The translations under genes were made by a program, and so were the position numbers. The notes beneath the pieces were generated by a model that saw only the letters and a list, made by a program, of their open reading frames with translations, was not told the DNA's origin and ran no database searches. A DNA stretch of 64,000 nt from Chondrosia reniformis (taxonomy: Eukaryota; Porifera; Demospongiae; Chondrillida; Chondrillidae), in NCBI GenBank assembly GCA_947172415.1, contig OX359189.1, positions 3,114,501 to 3,178,500 of the forward strand, read 5' to 3'. Shown in pieces: positions 34,007 to 45,946 of the stretch (positions are counted from its first letter, which is position 1; every line of letters begins with the position of its first letter).

Positions 34007-34963
34007 TTGGTCCCCGTGACGGGCCAACCAGCCCTCTGGACCGAGGAAATGGTTAGGGCACTAATTGATTGCTATGAGCGATCTGAACCCAAAAGAGGTG
34101 GCTATCAGAAGCGTTTAGAGCGGGAATGGCTGAGCAAATACGCACATTTGCCTCAGACCGGTCGAACCCTTGCCTTCCAAGCCAAAAGGAACTTGGTAGG
34201 AGACGGAGTACTGCAAGTAACTGGTAGCCGAGATTTAGATTTGGTTAATGATGCACCGCAAGGTGCCTCTAGAAGGAGAAGAATCCAAGGGGTGATCTGG
34301 AACCTTAAGCTTCAGAGGGATAATATCCTCATGGAGCTCTACCGAGAAAGTAAGCCCATGGAAAAGGGGTATGCCGAGCGGTTGTACCAGGCTTGGAATG
34401 TTAAAATGCCAGACCATAAAACCACAAAGGTAGCGCTAACTACAAGAGTTAGTAGAATCCGAAGAGGTCAAGGTCTCTCGAGACTAAACCTTGTGGACCC
34501 TGACTCTCGTAGTGTAGCCAACCTAACTGAGACTGTGGAGGAAGGTGTGAGAGCCCAGGGACAGGAAGAGCCTCACCAAGTTCAGGCTGGGACTGGACAA
34601 AATGGTGAGATGTTTACAGGCCCTATTGAAACTCCCACACATGATCATCCCAGTCCCAGGACAAGTGGCAATGATCATCTGATGCAACTTTTAGGCAAAG
34701 CAAAAGATGCCTGTCTCCGAAAGAAACCTGGAGATTTTGCTGATAGAAAACCCTGTAGGGCGGTGCGGTTCAACCATGTTGATACGGCACTGCTTCAGGA
34801 GGCAAATGATTGGGTGGAGAAAGAGTGGCAGGAAGGCCCTAGGTCGGCCTGGCACCTGAACTGCCTGGTCTACTCTGTTGCTATGGCTGTGAGGGGAAAA
34901 ACAACCATGCAACGAATTGCAGCCATGCAACCAGGGAAGGAAATCAGACAATCAAAAGAGTAG
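34007..34963 (+). CDS. R2-type element N-terminal ORF region
   Basis: 318 codons are open from a Met in the context LVPVTGQPALWTEEMV. It has two similar blocks, each with a W..., a run of charged residues and a K/R-rich end (residues ~12-55 and ~92-150: LWTEEMVRALIDCYERSEP and WNLKLQRDNILMELYRESKP). These look like a tandem DNA-binding SANT/Myb-like repeat. The C-terminal part (ANDWVEKEWQEGP) leads to the region before the reverse transcriptase. The reading continues in another frame at 34917, so the ORF is broken. No AP-endonuclease domain is present, as expected for the R2 lineage. Confidence 0.6.
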   Translation: MVPVTGQPALWTEEMVRALIDCYERSEPKRGGYQKRLEREWLSKYAHLPQTGRTLAFQAKRNLVGDGVLQVTGSRDLDLVNDAPQGASRRRRIQGVIWNLKLQRDNILMELYRESKPMEKGYAERLYQAWNVKMPDHKTTKVALTTRVSRIRRGQGLSRLNLVDPDSRSVANLTETVEEGVRAQGQEEPHQVQAGTGQNGEMFTGPIETPTHDHPSPRTSGNDHLMQLLGKAKDACLRKKPGDFADRKPCRAVRFNHVDTALLQEANDWVEKEWQEGPRSAWHLNCLVYSVAMAVRGKTTMQRIAAMQPGKEIRQSKE

Positions 34964-35863
34964 TAAGAGACAGGGAGGTCACATAAGTGACAGGAAGGCC
35001 AAAGGCCTTAGGTTTAGAAAACTGCTTGCCTGGTTGGATGTGGAAATAGCGCGTCAACAGAGTAATAATCCTATGACCAAACGCCAGAAAGTACTCCGAA
35101 GAAAGCTTAGGAGGGAGTTCCATTCATTAAACCTGAATGTGCTGATCAGAGCTCGGGAACAGACACTGGGGAAACTCAGGGTCTGGACCCTACAAGAGCG
35201 AAGATCGGCTGAACACAGGAAATTCCAGGAACAAAACCACCTTTGGAATACCCAAAGGAAGTTCCGGATGAATGGCAATGTTCCAACCTCCAATGAAGCT
35301 CCCTCAATTGAGGTAGTAAGAGACTTTTGGACAAAGATTGTAGGTACTGTTGGTAAGGTCAACAAAGACGACCCAGGGGTGAAAGAATGGCTAAAGGAAA
35401 CCAAAAAGAGGGTGGGTAGAACCTCCTCTGAAGGTCCCGATAGCATTGATGAGACCAAACTGCAAAAAGCTGGTCAGCCCCTGGGCCGGATGGCATCCAC
35501 ACTTTTTGGTGGAAAGCACTCCCCTCTGCACAGTCTGCCTTGGCAGATGTACTACGGAGGATGGTGAGCGGAGATCTGTCAGTCCCAGACTGGCTTACAA
35601 GGGGTCGCACTCTACTCATCCCCAAAAAGGGTGACCCGAAAAGTGCGGCCAACTACCGACCTATTGCGTGTCTCAACACAATGTACAAGGCTGTCACAGC
35701 ATACATTGCATCAGAATTATTCACTTACACCTACACTAATGATCTTTTGCCTATGGCTCAACAAGCCATGAGGAAAGGGAGGTGGGGCTGTGTGGACTGT
35801 GGGAAGCCACGGAATAGAACTAAAACCGGAAATGTGGCTAAAGACAGATCCCTCACAAAATAG
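34917..35863 (+). pseudogene. R2-type element reverse-transcriptase N-part, truncated
   Basis: Two overlapping frames. The first (34917-35567) has a basic helix-rich linker (MTKRQKVLRRKLRREFHSL). The second (35540-35863) has the first reverse-transcriptase boxes: WLTRGRTLLIPKKGDP, NYRPIACLNTMYK and LLPMAQQAMRKGRWGCVDC. Then the sequence jumps, and palm motifs with the catalytic aspartates are absent. A frameshift near 35550 separates the two. Confidence 0.75.
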
Positions 35864-35989
35864 TGTAAGAGAATGGAGGAGAGTGGCACGTGAGCTCCGG
35901 GAGGCTCAGACTGAAAGGTTAAAAGTAACCTAGCCGAAAAGTCTCACCAGGGCTCATACCACAGACAAGTCACAAATAGGGAGTCTTAT

Positions 35990-36715
35990 GTGTGGCTTTC
36001 TGAGGGGAGACTCAGACCTCAAACTGAGGCTCTGATTCTTGCAGCCCAAGATGATGTGCTGCACACTAGGTGGTACCGAAATAGGATTCTGAGGAATTCT
36101 AGCCTCCTAATGTGCAGAGAATGTGGGAAGGCTATGGAAACTGTCAAACACATATTAATATGTGTGAGCCCAAGGGATTTTCTCTCTACAAAGAGAGGCA
36201 TGACCGGGCAATACTGATAGTGTTGTGGAGATTGTTGAAAGAATATGGATTCAAGCAGGAAGAGCCCTGGTACAAACTAGAAGCAAAACCAGTCTATGAG
36301 AATAGGTCTGTCAAAATCTTGTGGGATCCTAGCATCCCTACAGATGAAGAAATGACAGAAAGAAGGCCAGACTTAGTGGTTGAGGATCGGCTATGTAAGT
36401 CCATCTACATTATTGAGATGTCAGTTCCTACTGACAGCAATATTAATGGAAGATGGCAAGAGAAGTTCCAAAAGTACCAGAAGCTGGCGGCTGATATATG
36501 AGGAAACAATTTAGGGGCTACCGAATTAAGGTAGTCCCGATGATAATTGGTGCTTTGGGGACAGTGGAGACACTCCTGGAAGACCTTAGGGGAATTCAAA
36601 AGCTGTCAAAAAGTGCAGTAGAAATGATAAGAGCCATGCAGAGAACTGTTCTCTATTCGGCTGTGAGGATATTGAGGCGACATCTATCTGTTGAGGGATT
36701 GGGGCCTGGACGATA
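35990..36715 (+). pseudogene. R2-type element zinc knuckle and restriction-like endonuclease
   Basis: Three overlapping frames encode, in order, CRECGKAMETVKHILIC (a C-x2-C-x8-H-x3-C knuckle), WDPSIPTDEEMTERRPDLVV, then IYIIEMSVPTDSNI. This is the PD...E-x-S arrangement of the PD-(D/E)XK nuclease of R2-like elements, followed by KYQKLAADI and YRIKVVPMIIGALGTV. Single-base shifts near 36140 and 36500 break the frame. Confidence 0.75.
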
Positions 36716-36992
36716 AGTAGTCCTGTCCCAGTCCTTGCCTGTCGACCTCTGGTAAGCAGTGGTGGATTGGTGTATGGAGGTACTCCCTCCTATTATGATG
36801 GTCAACTTTGGCCCGACATGCCCCTGTCTGCTGCTGCCGGAAGGAGGCAAAGCCGAGGCTTCTGGCTAAACACCCGAAGAAGGGAAAACATAACTGACTC
36901 AGGAAGGTTGTTCAAGCCAGATACTCCTTGCCTTAGTAAACTAAGGCAAGAAGCTTGTAACAAGGTTCTCCGTTAAGGCTTTTGTTTCTAAA

Positions 36993-37004
36993 GCATGAAG
37001 TCAT
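36993..37004. repeat. Target-site duplication, right (GCATGAAGTCAT)
   Basis: Identical to 33688-33699. It lies directly after the 3' end of the R2-type element (…TTTCTAAA). Confidence 0.85.
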
Positions 37005-37249
37005 TGATGTTTATACAATTGATTGTTAAAGAGTTTATAGCAATATATACTTACATAAAGAGTTTTGCAGAGATGTGGGACAGAAGATTCTTCAACTTAT
37101 TTTTTATATGCTTTTGTATAAGGCAGCATGAAGTAAATACAATATAATATAATATAGCAATGAATAGTTACAGCTGGCTTTTCTAACATATATAATGTCA
37201 TGTATACAGTCACAGAATATGTTTAAATATATAGTTATATTAAGCATCA

Positions 37250-39190
37250 ATATATGTACATTTCATGCATTTGTGCATGCAAGGTACGAATGAGACCATA
37301 TAATTGTAAGCAAACTATTTAGGTTTAAAATAAAAAATAAACCTGTTATACATGTTAATTAATTAAATATGTTCAGAGCTTTCTCATATACATATATACA
37401 ACACAGTCTGTCTGAAGCCATTCAAACTCAGAGAGATCCTTGCCCAACTTCCTATATATATACATATAGTCATGCACTCTGCACATATTATTCCTTGCAG
37501 AGACATGCACATGATATTTTATGTTAACATTGTAAGTTTGTACTTGAAGTTTAACAGATATAAATGCAAATGTACGTAATATATATATATGTATATATAG
37601 GATATTCTCTTTTGAATATCAATATTTAATTTAAAATTTATATGGTCATGCATGAGGTATATACAGTTCTTATTTTACTATTTAGTCACATGAATATTCT
37701 CTTTAATTATGTTATAGGTGTACATAATATAAAGATCTATATTAGGATTCAAACCTGAAAGAATTTTAGGGTTTCTATAATGAAGGGTGCTATTTCCAGA
37801 AAGGACAGTCAGGCCAATACAGTGGAGCAGAGAATGATAAAGAGCAGAAGTTTGTGTCCTTATCCAAAGCCCTCACTAAGTGTATATATAGTTCCTTTAA
37901 CTGTACATGTAGAATAGATGTATGCAATATATATAGTTGAATACAACTGAAAATAATTAAATTATATACAGTCTATTCTTCATCATGAATATGAAGCTGC
38001 ATGAAGGAATACATATTGTTCCAATCAATTGACTGCATGATAAACATGTATATAAAGCTCTTCAATAATATAATTCATATATCATCACCACATAATAGGA
38101 TAAACACAGTTATACAAGTTATACATGCAACAATTTCTGAGTGGCTGTTGTCATATTCATTACCATATTGTGATTAATTTACAATGCACAGATTTCTGTG
38201 GATCAAACAAGCTTAAGTTCTTTGCAAATGTGTCTACTGCAATGAGCAATGTCTTTATTGTTAGTCTCTATATATACATACAAGCCACAAAACAATATTC
38301 AAACCTTTAATTCCACCATACTAAAAAGTCATAAATCAAGAACAACAAATCGAAATTTCAAATGTAAAGATAGCTTATTGCTGGTTAGAAAAATAAAAAT
38401 CCCTATTTATTGGTTAAGTTAAACAGTATAGAGCTATATATGAAGGAAGCACAATTCAAGTGTTTGCTTAATTATATATGTCTTCAGGAGTTGCGGTGGT
38501 TGAAACTAAATGATTTAGTATATATATATACGTATATACGTGTATATCACAACCTTGTCACAATTAATTTGTTAAGAAGGCCCTTACATGTAGTATATAT
38601 ATATAGGAATGCAGTATGTATTGAAGCTGGGAAGGATTTATTGAAAGTATATACATACGTATATATACGTAGGCTTAGAAAGGATTTTAAATAACATTTA
38701 TATGTACTTATATATAATACTATGTCACTTCAAAATGGCATATGTACATGTCCTTTAAATTATCTGAGGTTGAATGTGGTTCTTTTCACATTCAATAGCA
38801 TATATACAACTATAGTATATGTCATGTATTGATTAGCTACAAGATTAGTTATATACATGCATGCATATATATGAGAATTTGTCATTGTCAATAGATTGGT
38901 AAAGATACTAAATTGAAGAGAGAGTATCATGTGGATTAACAATTTGTGAAAATGGCATGCTTGCCGCAATCATAATTTTCTTCCAGTCACTGAAGAAGAT
39001 CCTTATGGTCTAAGCGTCCGACAGCCAGAAGAGACAACAAAGCAAAGTTGAAAGATGATCCTTTCAAAAGATAACCAACCAATGAGGTAAAAAGCTGTAT
39101 TTGTCTATTTGACAAACTTTTACAGCCAGTTAAAGTGAGCAATAATAAAGGAGAAAGAGCTGGGTATATATTAGGGTACATGGCATTTAC
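37250..39190. repeat. Duplicated spacer, copy 2
   Basis: Paralogous to 21620-23560 over most of its length, with many small indels and TA-rich expansions. It includes a decayed hammerhead-family copy at about 37740-37900 (AATGAAGGGTGCTATTTCCA) and a decayed hammerhead-like string at 38989-39015. No gene is seen. Confidence 0.65.
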
Positions 39191-41660
39191 TAAGACAGAT
39201 CACATTGCAATGTTAGATTAATTAAATGTCGATATACTTATATATTCAGTGAATGGTGATTATATACATAGGGTGGAATAAGTACTGGGTTCCGCACTGT
39301 AGGTGGTTGCTTACCCCAGTCCAAGTTCATTGCCCCACCACTGGTCTTATATAGTAGGTGTAGTACTCTTAACTCTGGCACCATCCCAGTCTGGGTTTCA
39401 ATACCATTGTTAGAATCACCTCTCCTCATCACTGCCTCTCACCTTAAGAGTCCTCTGTTGCAGTCCTTGTAATGGAATACACATCTTATCTTTCTTTCTT
39501 CCTTTTTTCCTTTTTCGCTTTACTTTCCTCCTTCCCCCCTTATTTCTTTTTCCCTTTGCTTTAATTACTTACAACACCGATTACATTTATGATACATTGC
39601 CGCAATCTAAACTATACGTATCCTTTGGATTTTTGTATACGTAATACTTGTATATAATGCAACAATTTACAAGAGTTTACTGAATGCTTAAAGATCCTGG
39701 ATTACATCTGTTCAATTGAGACCACCAGATTTACCATGTCTACCAGTCCACTGTACTTCAGTTAGGGTAAGTGTGTAGTACATGCATGGTTCTCTGTATC
39801 CTATAGATCAGTTGGCCTTGCTATTTGGCTATAAAATTGTCCAATCCCTTTGAGTTTATTGTTGCTTGAGCTTTTATTAGAACCTTTGGCGGCAGGTTAG
39901 TTGGACCTCAGTGTGCCATTGACATTTGGCAAGATATCTGTTTTTGATTTTTAAATGGCAGTCAATTGAAGCTGTTTGCTATCAATGACAAACTCTATTT
40001 TAAAACAAAATTCTATTATAATTAAAGTTATCTGGTTCCCTTCTTGTTCACTTATAAGATACGTATGTATCACATTCTAGCAGCTTTGTATGGATTTGTT
40101 TGTCTTGTCTAATTACAACTTTGTAGTTATTTGTTTATGAACTCATAGGACTTATCAGAATGCACTGGACATTATCTCGGATGACAAGTTTGACTAAGAA
40201 AGTGACAAATAAATAGACAAATGCAAGATGATGGGAGATGCTACATGCACAGTTCTGTGAGGTTTTGGTACTTAGGAATTATGTTTGTCATTTGTATTTT
40301 GTAAAGTTTACATTATGTTTAAATTAAGACATTCTACTACAAGCTAAGTTAATGTTTAGTTGCAGCCTAAATTGGTTGCATGGATTGTTGCTATGGCAAT
40401 CTTGTTATTTAGTTGTAATCATCATTTTTTGGTTCCATAACACTAGCTATATAGTTTTTAAGCCCTCAGGTAATGTTCTCCAGCCAAACCAGAAATGTGG
40501 CAGTGCTCAGCTGGAGAGCTCCTTGGCCATGTAGAAGCCATTTAATAGGTCAGCAATTAGTTGTACGTAGCTATAGCTGCTTGGGTTTCATAGTGATCCT
40601 TAATTGTTCTAATTTTAGTTTAAAGTAAAGCCCTTAGGCCTGGTATGTTTTAGTTTGAAGTAGGGCATGTCAGTTTGTCTTCTTAAATCTTTGTGTGATA
40701 ATTATTTGTGATCAACTAGAGAACTTTGTTAGAATGTTCTATAGACTAAGTCCAGATTATTGTTATACGTATATAAACAGTTATGGGGAATAACAAAGAA
40801 CAATGGCAGGTCTAGTTCAAACTAACTCAGTAGCTGTCTTACGTATGGCAAGGAATGATATTTGTTACAATAGCTACAGTTACAATTACTGTACAAACAA
40901 GTGGTGGATGCATGTGACAATTCTGGCCCAGGAGCAGTAACTTATGTATTTCAATACAAAGAGACATCATGAGGTGTGGAAAGGAATTGAAACAAGTACA
41001 CGTGTACTTCATCTTTACAACAGTATGCTCAACTCTGTTGGTACGTAGGTCACCCTAGCTACACAACTGATAGAGGAACAGATGTGGTCTAACTAAGAAC
41101 ATGATCTGAATATGTCTAAGTAGAAATTCACATAATTACAGGTTTAATGGACCTCACTCCAACACCAAATATAGTATTGGTATTGTTGCAACCAACAGAT
41201 GGGGAAGTGGAAAAACTATGATGGTCAGAGCATGGACAAGTAGTTAGTAAACTTTGATGCAGTGATACTGAACAATGAATTCTTGGTAGATTAATTGGAA
41301 TTTGAATGACTTAACCGGCGCGGCCATGTTGCTGCTTGCAGATCAGTAGAGTTAATCATGTCATGTTTTATTTCTTATAATTATGAAGTCCATAGAGAAC
41401 TAGTGTATTAAAGCATATACCTAATGTTTGTTTAGGATGTAAAGCATCATATCTAAACGTTTGATTCGATTTTGTGTGACTCAATACTGGTGTTATGTAC
41501 ATGGAGTTAAGTAAGTCAGCTATTTCCATAATAAGCATGTTTCTATATATGCAGTACTAGTCAACTGCAAATCACATGTAAAGAAATAAAGCATATTACA
41601 GTAACGGTACATCATTAGAAGCTGACAAAGTTAAATAGAAAAATTGAAAACAGTCACTGG
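39191..41660. other. Intergenic region, no gene recognised
   Basis: A mostly unique, A+T-rich stretch with a pyrimidine-rich run at 39489-39565. The far end (41440-41510) returns to homology with 24050-24130, so a large indel separates the two copies of this spacer. Short open frames here (for example near 40352) show no family resemblance. Confidence 0.4.
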
Positions 41661-41667
41661 TAAGACT

Positions 41668-43482
41668 TCACTCAGTAGCCTCCCTTAATATATGTAGTAC
41701 AGTCTCTAATACAGTGGCAGTCAACCCCCAAATCCTTTCTCCATCTACAATAAAGACTGGTAGTCTTGTGACATCTTTGAATTCTGTGTAGAATTGATTA
41801 GTAGTGTTCTGAAGGTCTTCCACACTAACTGTAAACACATACTCAACCTACGTACACAAGAATATCATTACTACGCATTACGATGCATGTTAAAATGGCT
41901 ACCTATAAAGTTTAAAATTCAGTGAAAGGACATATGCAAGTACATACTGAATTCTTGACAGAAAAATAATAAACAGAGAGATGATACATATTACAATAGT
42001 AATAAGGCTAAACATAGAACATGTACTACAGTGCACTCCACTTAATCTACATAATCTACATACAATCTACATCTAAAAAAAAAGAAAGACTTAATCTACA
42101 TTACATCTCATACCTCATTAGGATTGATTGCTAGGGTAGTATTCGTTACATCATCCAGTATCACATGTCCAATTACTGGGACTATGTCCATTTTTCTTGA
42201 CTGCGAATTAAACAAATTAATATATTTCAAAGATAGGAAATTCACATCAATACTGTATAACCAGAAATGTTGAATTATTGGTATATGGTTGTTTAGCATA
42301 TTTTAATAATATTCATGGCTAATTGTGACTAATGTATGTCACTAATGTATGTGATGTCTGTAATTTCATAACTTAAAGAGATGTCCTACTACACAAGCAG
42401 ACCCATTCAAGAAAGGAAACACAGAACTTAGTGCTGGTTCCTCTTCAATGTCCTTCTTTTTAAAGTAATGCTATGGAAGAATTTGTTTATTCATTGCATA
42501 TACATAAGTGACAATGACTTTGCAGTAACTTCCCCACCAATACTCCTGGCTATACAGAAATCAGATCAAAACACTGCTTTTAAATTAAATCATTACACAA
42601 TCAATGGCTAAAGAATCTGTCATGGTAATATTAAAGACAGTTAAACAGGTGCACACAGTAACTTGATTGAGTAAACAAATGCACGTGGTGAGTGGATATA
42701 GCTAATATGCTCAGAAAGAGTTGACAAATGAACATGGTACAATATTGAGTACTTTGTAATCGTAACAATAATGAGAAAATGGATTATGTGCTTTTCCCTG
42801 TATAACAAACAATTTTCAGTCAAACCATTATAATAAATCATAAGGCACTAAACATGGTAAAATCAATATCATAAATATCTAAGAGTAAATATCTTTATTC
42901 TCAGGAAAGAATTATCCGTAAATGTTACACTGAACAGACACTTACTCTGTCTGGAAATGAAATTAACCTTCCAAGAACAGATATATGAGCTTGACTTATT
43001 CCCAGCTCTTCCCACGTTTCTCTTAGAGCTGCATCAACAGGGGTTTCCCCATTTTCAAGAATGCCACCAGGAAAGCTAGATTAGATGAGGCTATTGTATT
43101 TTTATATATAATACTATGAGCAAATAGATTACAACAAATGAGAAAACTAATCCAAGGAAATTAAAATACTGTATCAACATAAAATTAACGGCTATTGCTA
43201 ATTGAGGCTATTGTATAGTTATCAGTATAATAATAAAGGAATCGCAAAGGCAACAGTATTAATGCTACATGTGACTATAATTGCGAACCTCACTTGACCC
43301 TTATGCTGGGACAAAAACCTAGAGCGCCTTGTAAGCAGAACGTGTGTCTGTCCCTGACAAGATACCAGCGGAACTAAAACAGCTGCACACTTACGTTTAC
43401 TTGAAACGGGAGCTGTAACAATAGAACCCAGTATTTGCCTAATTTTGGAGCAGTATTCAAGTGTTAACGAATACTTGTACAT
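41668..43482 (-). CDS. Nudix hydrolase, CoA-diphosphatase (NUDT7/8-like)
   Basis: Four exons: 43289-43482, 42946-43075, 42114-42200 and 41668-41847, with GT-AG introns and phases that close, giving 196 residues from MYKYSLTLEY. The conserved HKGQVSFPGG spans the first intron. The full Nudix box follows: G-x5-E-x7-RET-WEE-LGI (GILENGETPVDAALRETWEE). Box glutamates bind the catalytic Mg2+. The upstream LTRRSRFLSQHKGQ and the C-terminal NPNEVEYVFTVS segment resemble the CoA pyrophosphatase branch (NUDT7/NUDT8), which splits CoA or CoA esters into 3',5'-ADP and phosphopantetheine in mitochondria or peroxisomes. The C-terminus HILREATE is not a peroxisomal signal. Exact substrate inferred. Head-to-head with the ATPase gene. 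Confidence 0.85.
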
Positions 43483-43701
43483 GCCCACCTAGTACCTATA
43501 AACGATAATGACAGAAAGTGAGGCGAGACATTTTACGTTTACGAGAGTGTTGTTCACGTGATAAGTAACTTGGACGTAAATTGTTGAAGAAGAAATGTTT
43601 ACTGGGATAGCATGTTTCTGTTTATTCTGATTGCTTCAAGTGTTATTAGTTTGAGAGACTATTCTAGTCTCGCTCTCCCAAGCTAGTATTTTTAGGAAGG
43701 T
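43483..43701. promoter_or_regulatory. Shared bidirectional promoter (Nudix / P5B ATPase)
   Basis: Only 219 bp separate the two start codons on opposite strands. The interval holds the E-box palindrome TCACGTGA at 43554-43561 and GACATTTTACG, and no TATA box at a usual distance. TCACGTGA is the core bound by USF and MiT/TFE-type bHLH-zip factors. The same octamer lies before the oxidase gene at 58334-58341. Untranslated exons could not be mapped. Confidence 0.55.
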
Positions 43702-45915
43702 ATGGAAGAAAACTCGCAAGTAACGGAATGTGAGGTAAGCATATACGTACGTACATATAAGTTATTTCTCAGTTGTGTCAAGGATATAGATGATGCGTCC
43801 TTAGAACACTGATGACAAATTTATCTAGTTTTTAATAATTATGTTTACATGTAATATCAACGATATTTATTCTAAAGACATTTCGTTTACTCATTGTTCC
43901 CGTCTTTCTCGTCTACTTTGACTACAGTATCAAGTGGGTTACCGCGTAAGTATTCTCCGATGTTTGTTGGTAATCCCTCTGGCCGTTTTACCGCTCTTTA
44001 CTGGCCTCTTACTGATGTACTGGTTCCCCCATGTCGCCACCCGGGTCCTGTCAACCAAGGTGCCTCTCTGTAAGGCTCAGATTGTGATTGTCAAGGTAAG
44101 AGAGTACTGTAGTTTGGTCGTACACACAGGTAATGTTGTTAAACATGCATGTCTGGTTTTTCAGTCTGTTGTGTAAATGAGATACGTACGTAAGGTAGAA
44201 ATAATTAATCACTGAGATACCAGTTACACTGATCAACTACGTAACTGACCAACTGATTTCAGCTGGGAGGCCAGAATTCTTATTAAATGGCAACCAGTGA
44301 TTAATTTCGTACTTCTATCACTTCATAGCCTTAGTGCAATTAGCTCTCCTCTTTACTGAGTCAGATTTGGCATCTGTCACAGTTGGACTGTTTTATTGTA
44401 AGCTCCTCCAGAACTGAAACAGTAGTAGTGCCAGTGCTATTTTGGTTCCAGCGAATTACAGGGCATGAATTAAACTTACTGGGCATATTGTTTGTAAACG
44501 TTTTTGTAAACGTTTTTGTAAACGTTTTTGTAAACGTTTTTGTTAATGTACTTTAATTCCATTATAAATACATATATACATTTAAAAACAATACTACATA
44601 CGTATATACATATGTACGTACACGTATGTAGCAAAGCTTGTGTTGATAAATAATTTACTGTCATCTAATTCAATACTTCTCTCAGAAAACCAAGTGATTC
44701 CTCTGTGTAATAATAGATTTACTAACAGTTTTCTTAAGTGAATAAGTGTCGAGTGCTCTGGCCTCTTTCAATTCAATTTTATGATAGCTAGAAAGTGACC
44801 AGACATTTAAAAACAATACTACATACATACGTTCATACATTTATACTTACATATATTTTATGGATTCCCGTCACCATTATTATTTTGCAATAACATTTTT
44901 GAATGACAATTTACTCTATGGACTATTCATACTTTCATGTCATTTCTTTTATCTACTGTTTTTCTGTTATATCTACTGACCCCCGTTCATACTAACTTTG
45001 TGCTGAAGAGGTTACCTACCTAAATAACATATTTTAGTTGTATTTTTTCTTTTTTGTCCTATGTATGTAATAGGATCTGAATGGCAAATATTGTGTTGAA
45101 AAGGTCAAAGAGGCTGTCGTACCAAGTGTTTTTGAAAAGGACTATAAGGGAAGCAAAACTATATCTTTTCTACCACAAACAAGAATGCTGGCCTACTTTG
45201 AACACCGCCACATAAGATTCTTTTATCATCCTGAGAAAGATAGATTTGTAAAACTGAATCAGCTGGACTCTGGGAAAACATTTGATTTCTTCCATGATGC
45301 AACTCAAGGCTTGGACTACGAAACACAAGATAGAAGGTACATACATAATTTGCTGGGCAGAACTGTACAATATTTATATGTACGTAAAATGGTGACTACA
45401 GTACTGTACTTCATACTTACGTATGTATGTACATAAATTTTTTAACATTATTTTTGAACCTATATACATATTTTCCACTCTAATGCATTCTTCATTATTG
45501 CTTACTGTAAGTGACCAATTGCCACCTATGCAAGGATTTAGATATTGAAAGCGTCAGGTCAGTATAAGAGTTTGTAAAACTACTAAAGAATGAAGTTGTA
45601 ATGTGGAATAACAGAAGGAGATGCCTCATTTGTCAATGAATTGGTTTTGGTTCCCTTGCTGCAGTGTGTGCTAAGCGAGGCCTTAACTGTACTGAAATAT
45701 ATTTATGTAACTATTGTTATTTAAGTACGTATAACCTCTTTGTTACATTATGTCTAAATAGCACATTTTCCTTTCATCAACTATTTAATATTGTCATAGG
45801 TGGGCTCTAAATGGAAGAAATCTCATTGATGTTCCTGTAAAGCCACTGTATTCCTTGTTCATTGATGAGGTACTGTAAGACATGCAATTACATACTTCAT
45901 GTATACGTACATACT

Positions 45916-45946
<31 letters not shown>

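Larger units (their letters stand above)
33700..36992 (+). mobile_element. R2-superfamily non-LTR retrotransposon, internally deleted
   Basis: The element is bounded by a 12-bp target-site duplication, so both termini are present, yet it is only 3.3 kb. The G+C content and codon use are higher than in its surroundings. Parts in order: a 5' untranslated region of ~300 bp, an N-terminal ORF (34007-34963), a linker frame (34917-35567), the start of the reverse transcriptase (35540-35863), and the C-terminal zinc knuckle plus restriction-like endonuclease (35990-36715). The central reverse-transcriptase core with the YxDD box is missing, and frames are interrupted. It could only be mobilised by a relative in trans. 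Confidence 0.85.

Noticed and set aside
43289-43488. GTG as start of the Nudix protein (adding two residues)
   Set aside because: An ATG lies two codons downstream (43482), which is the usual start in animals.
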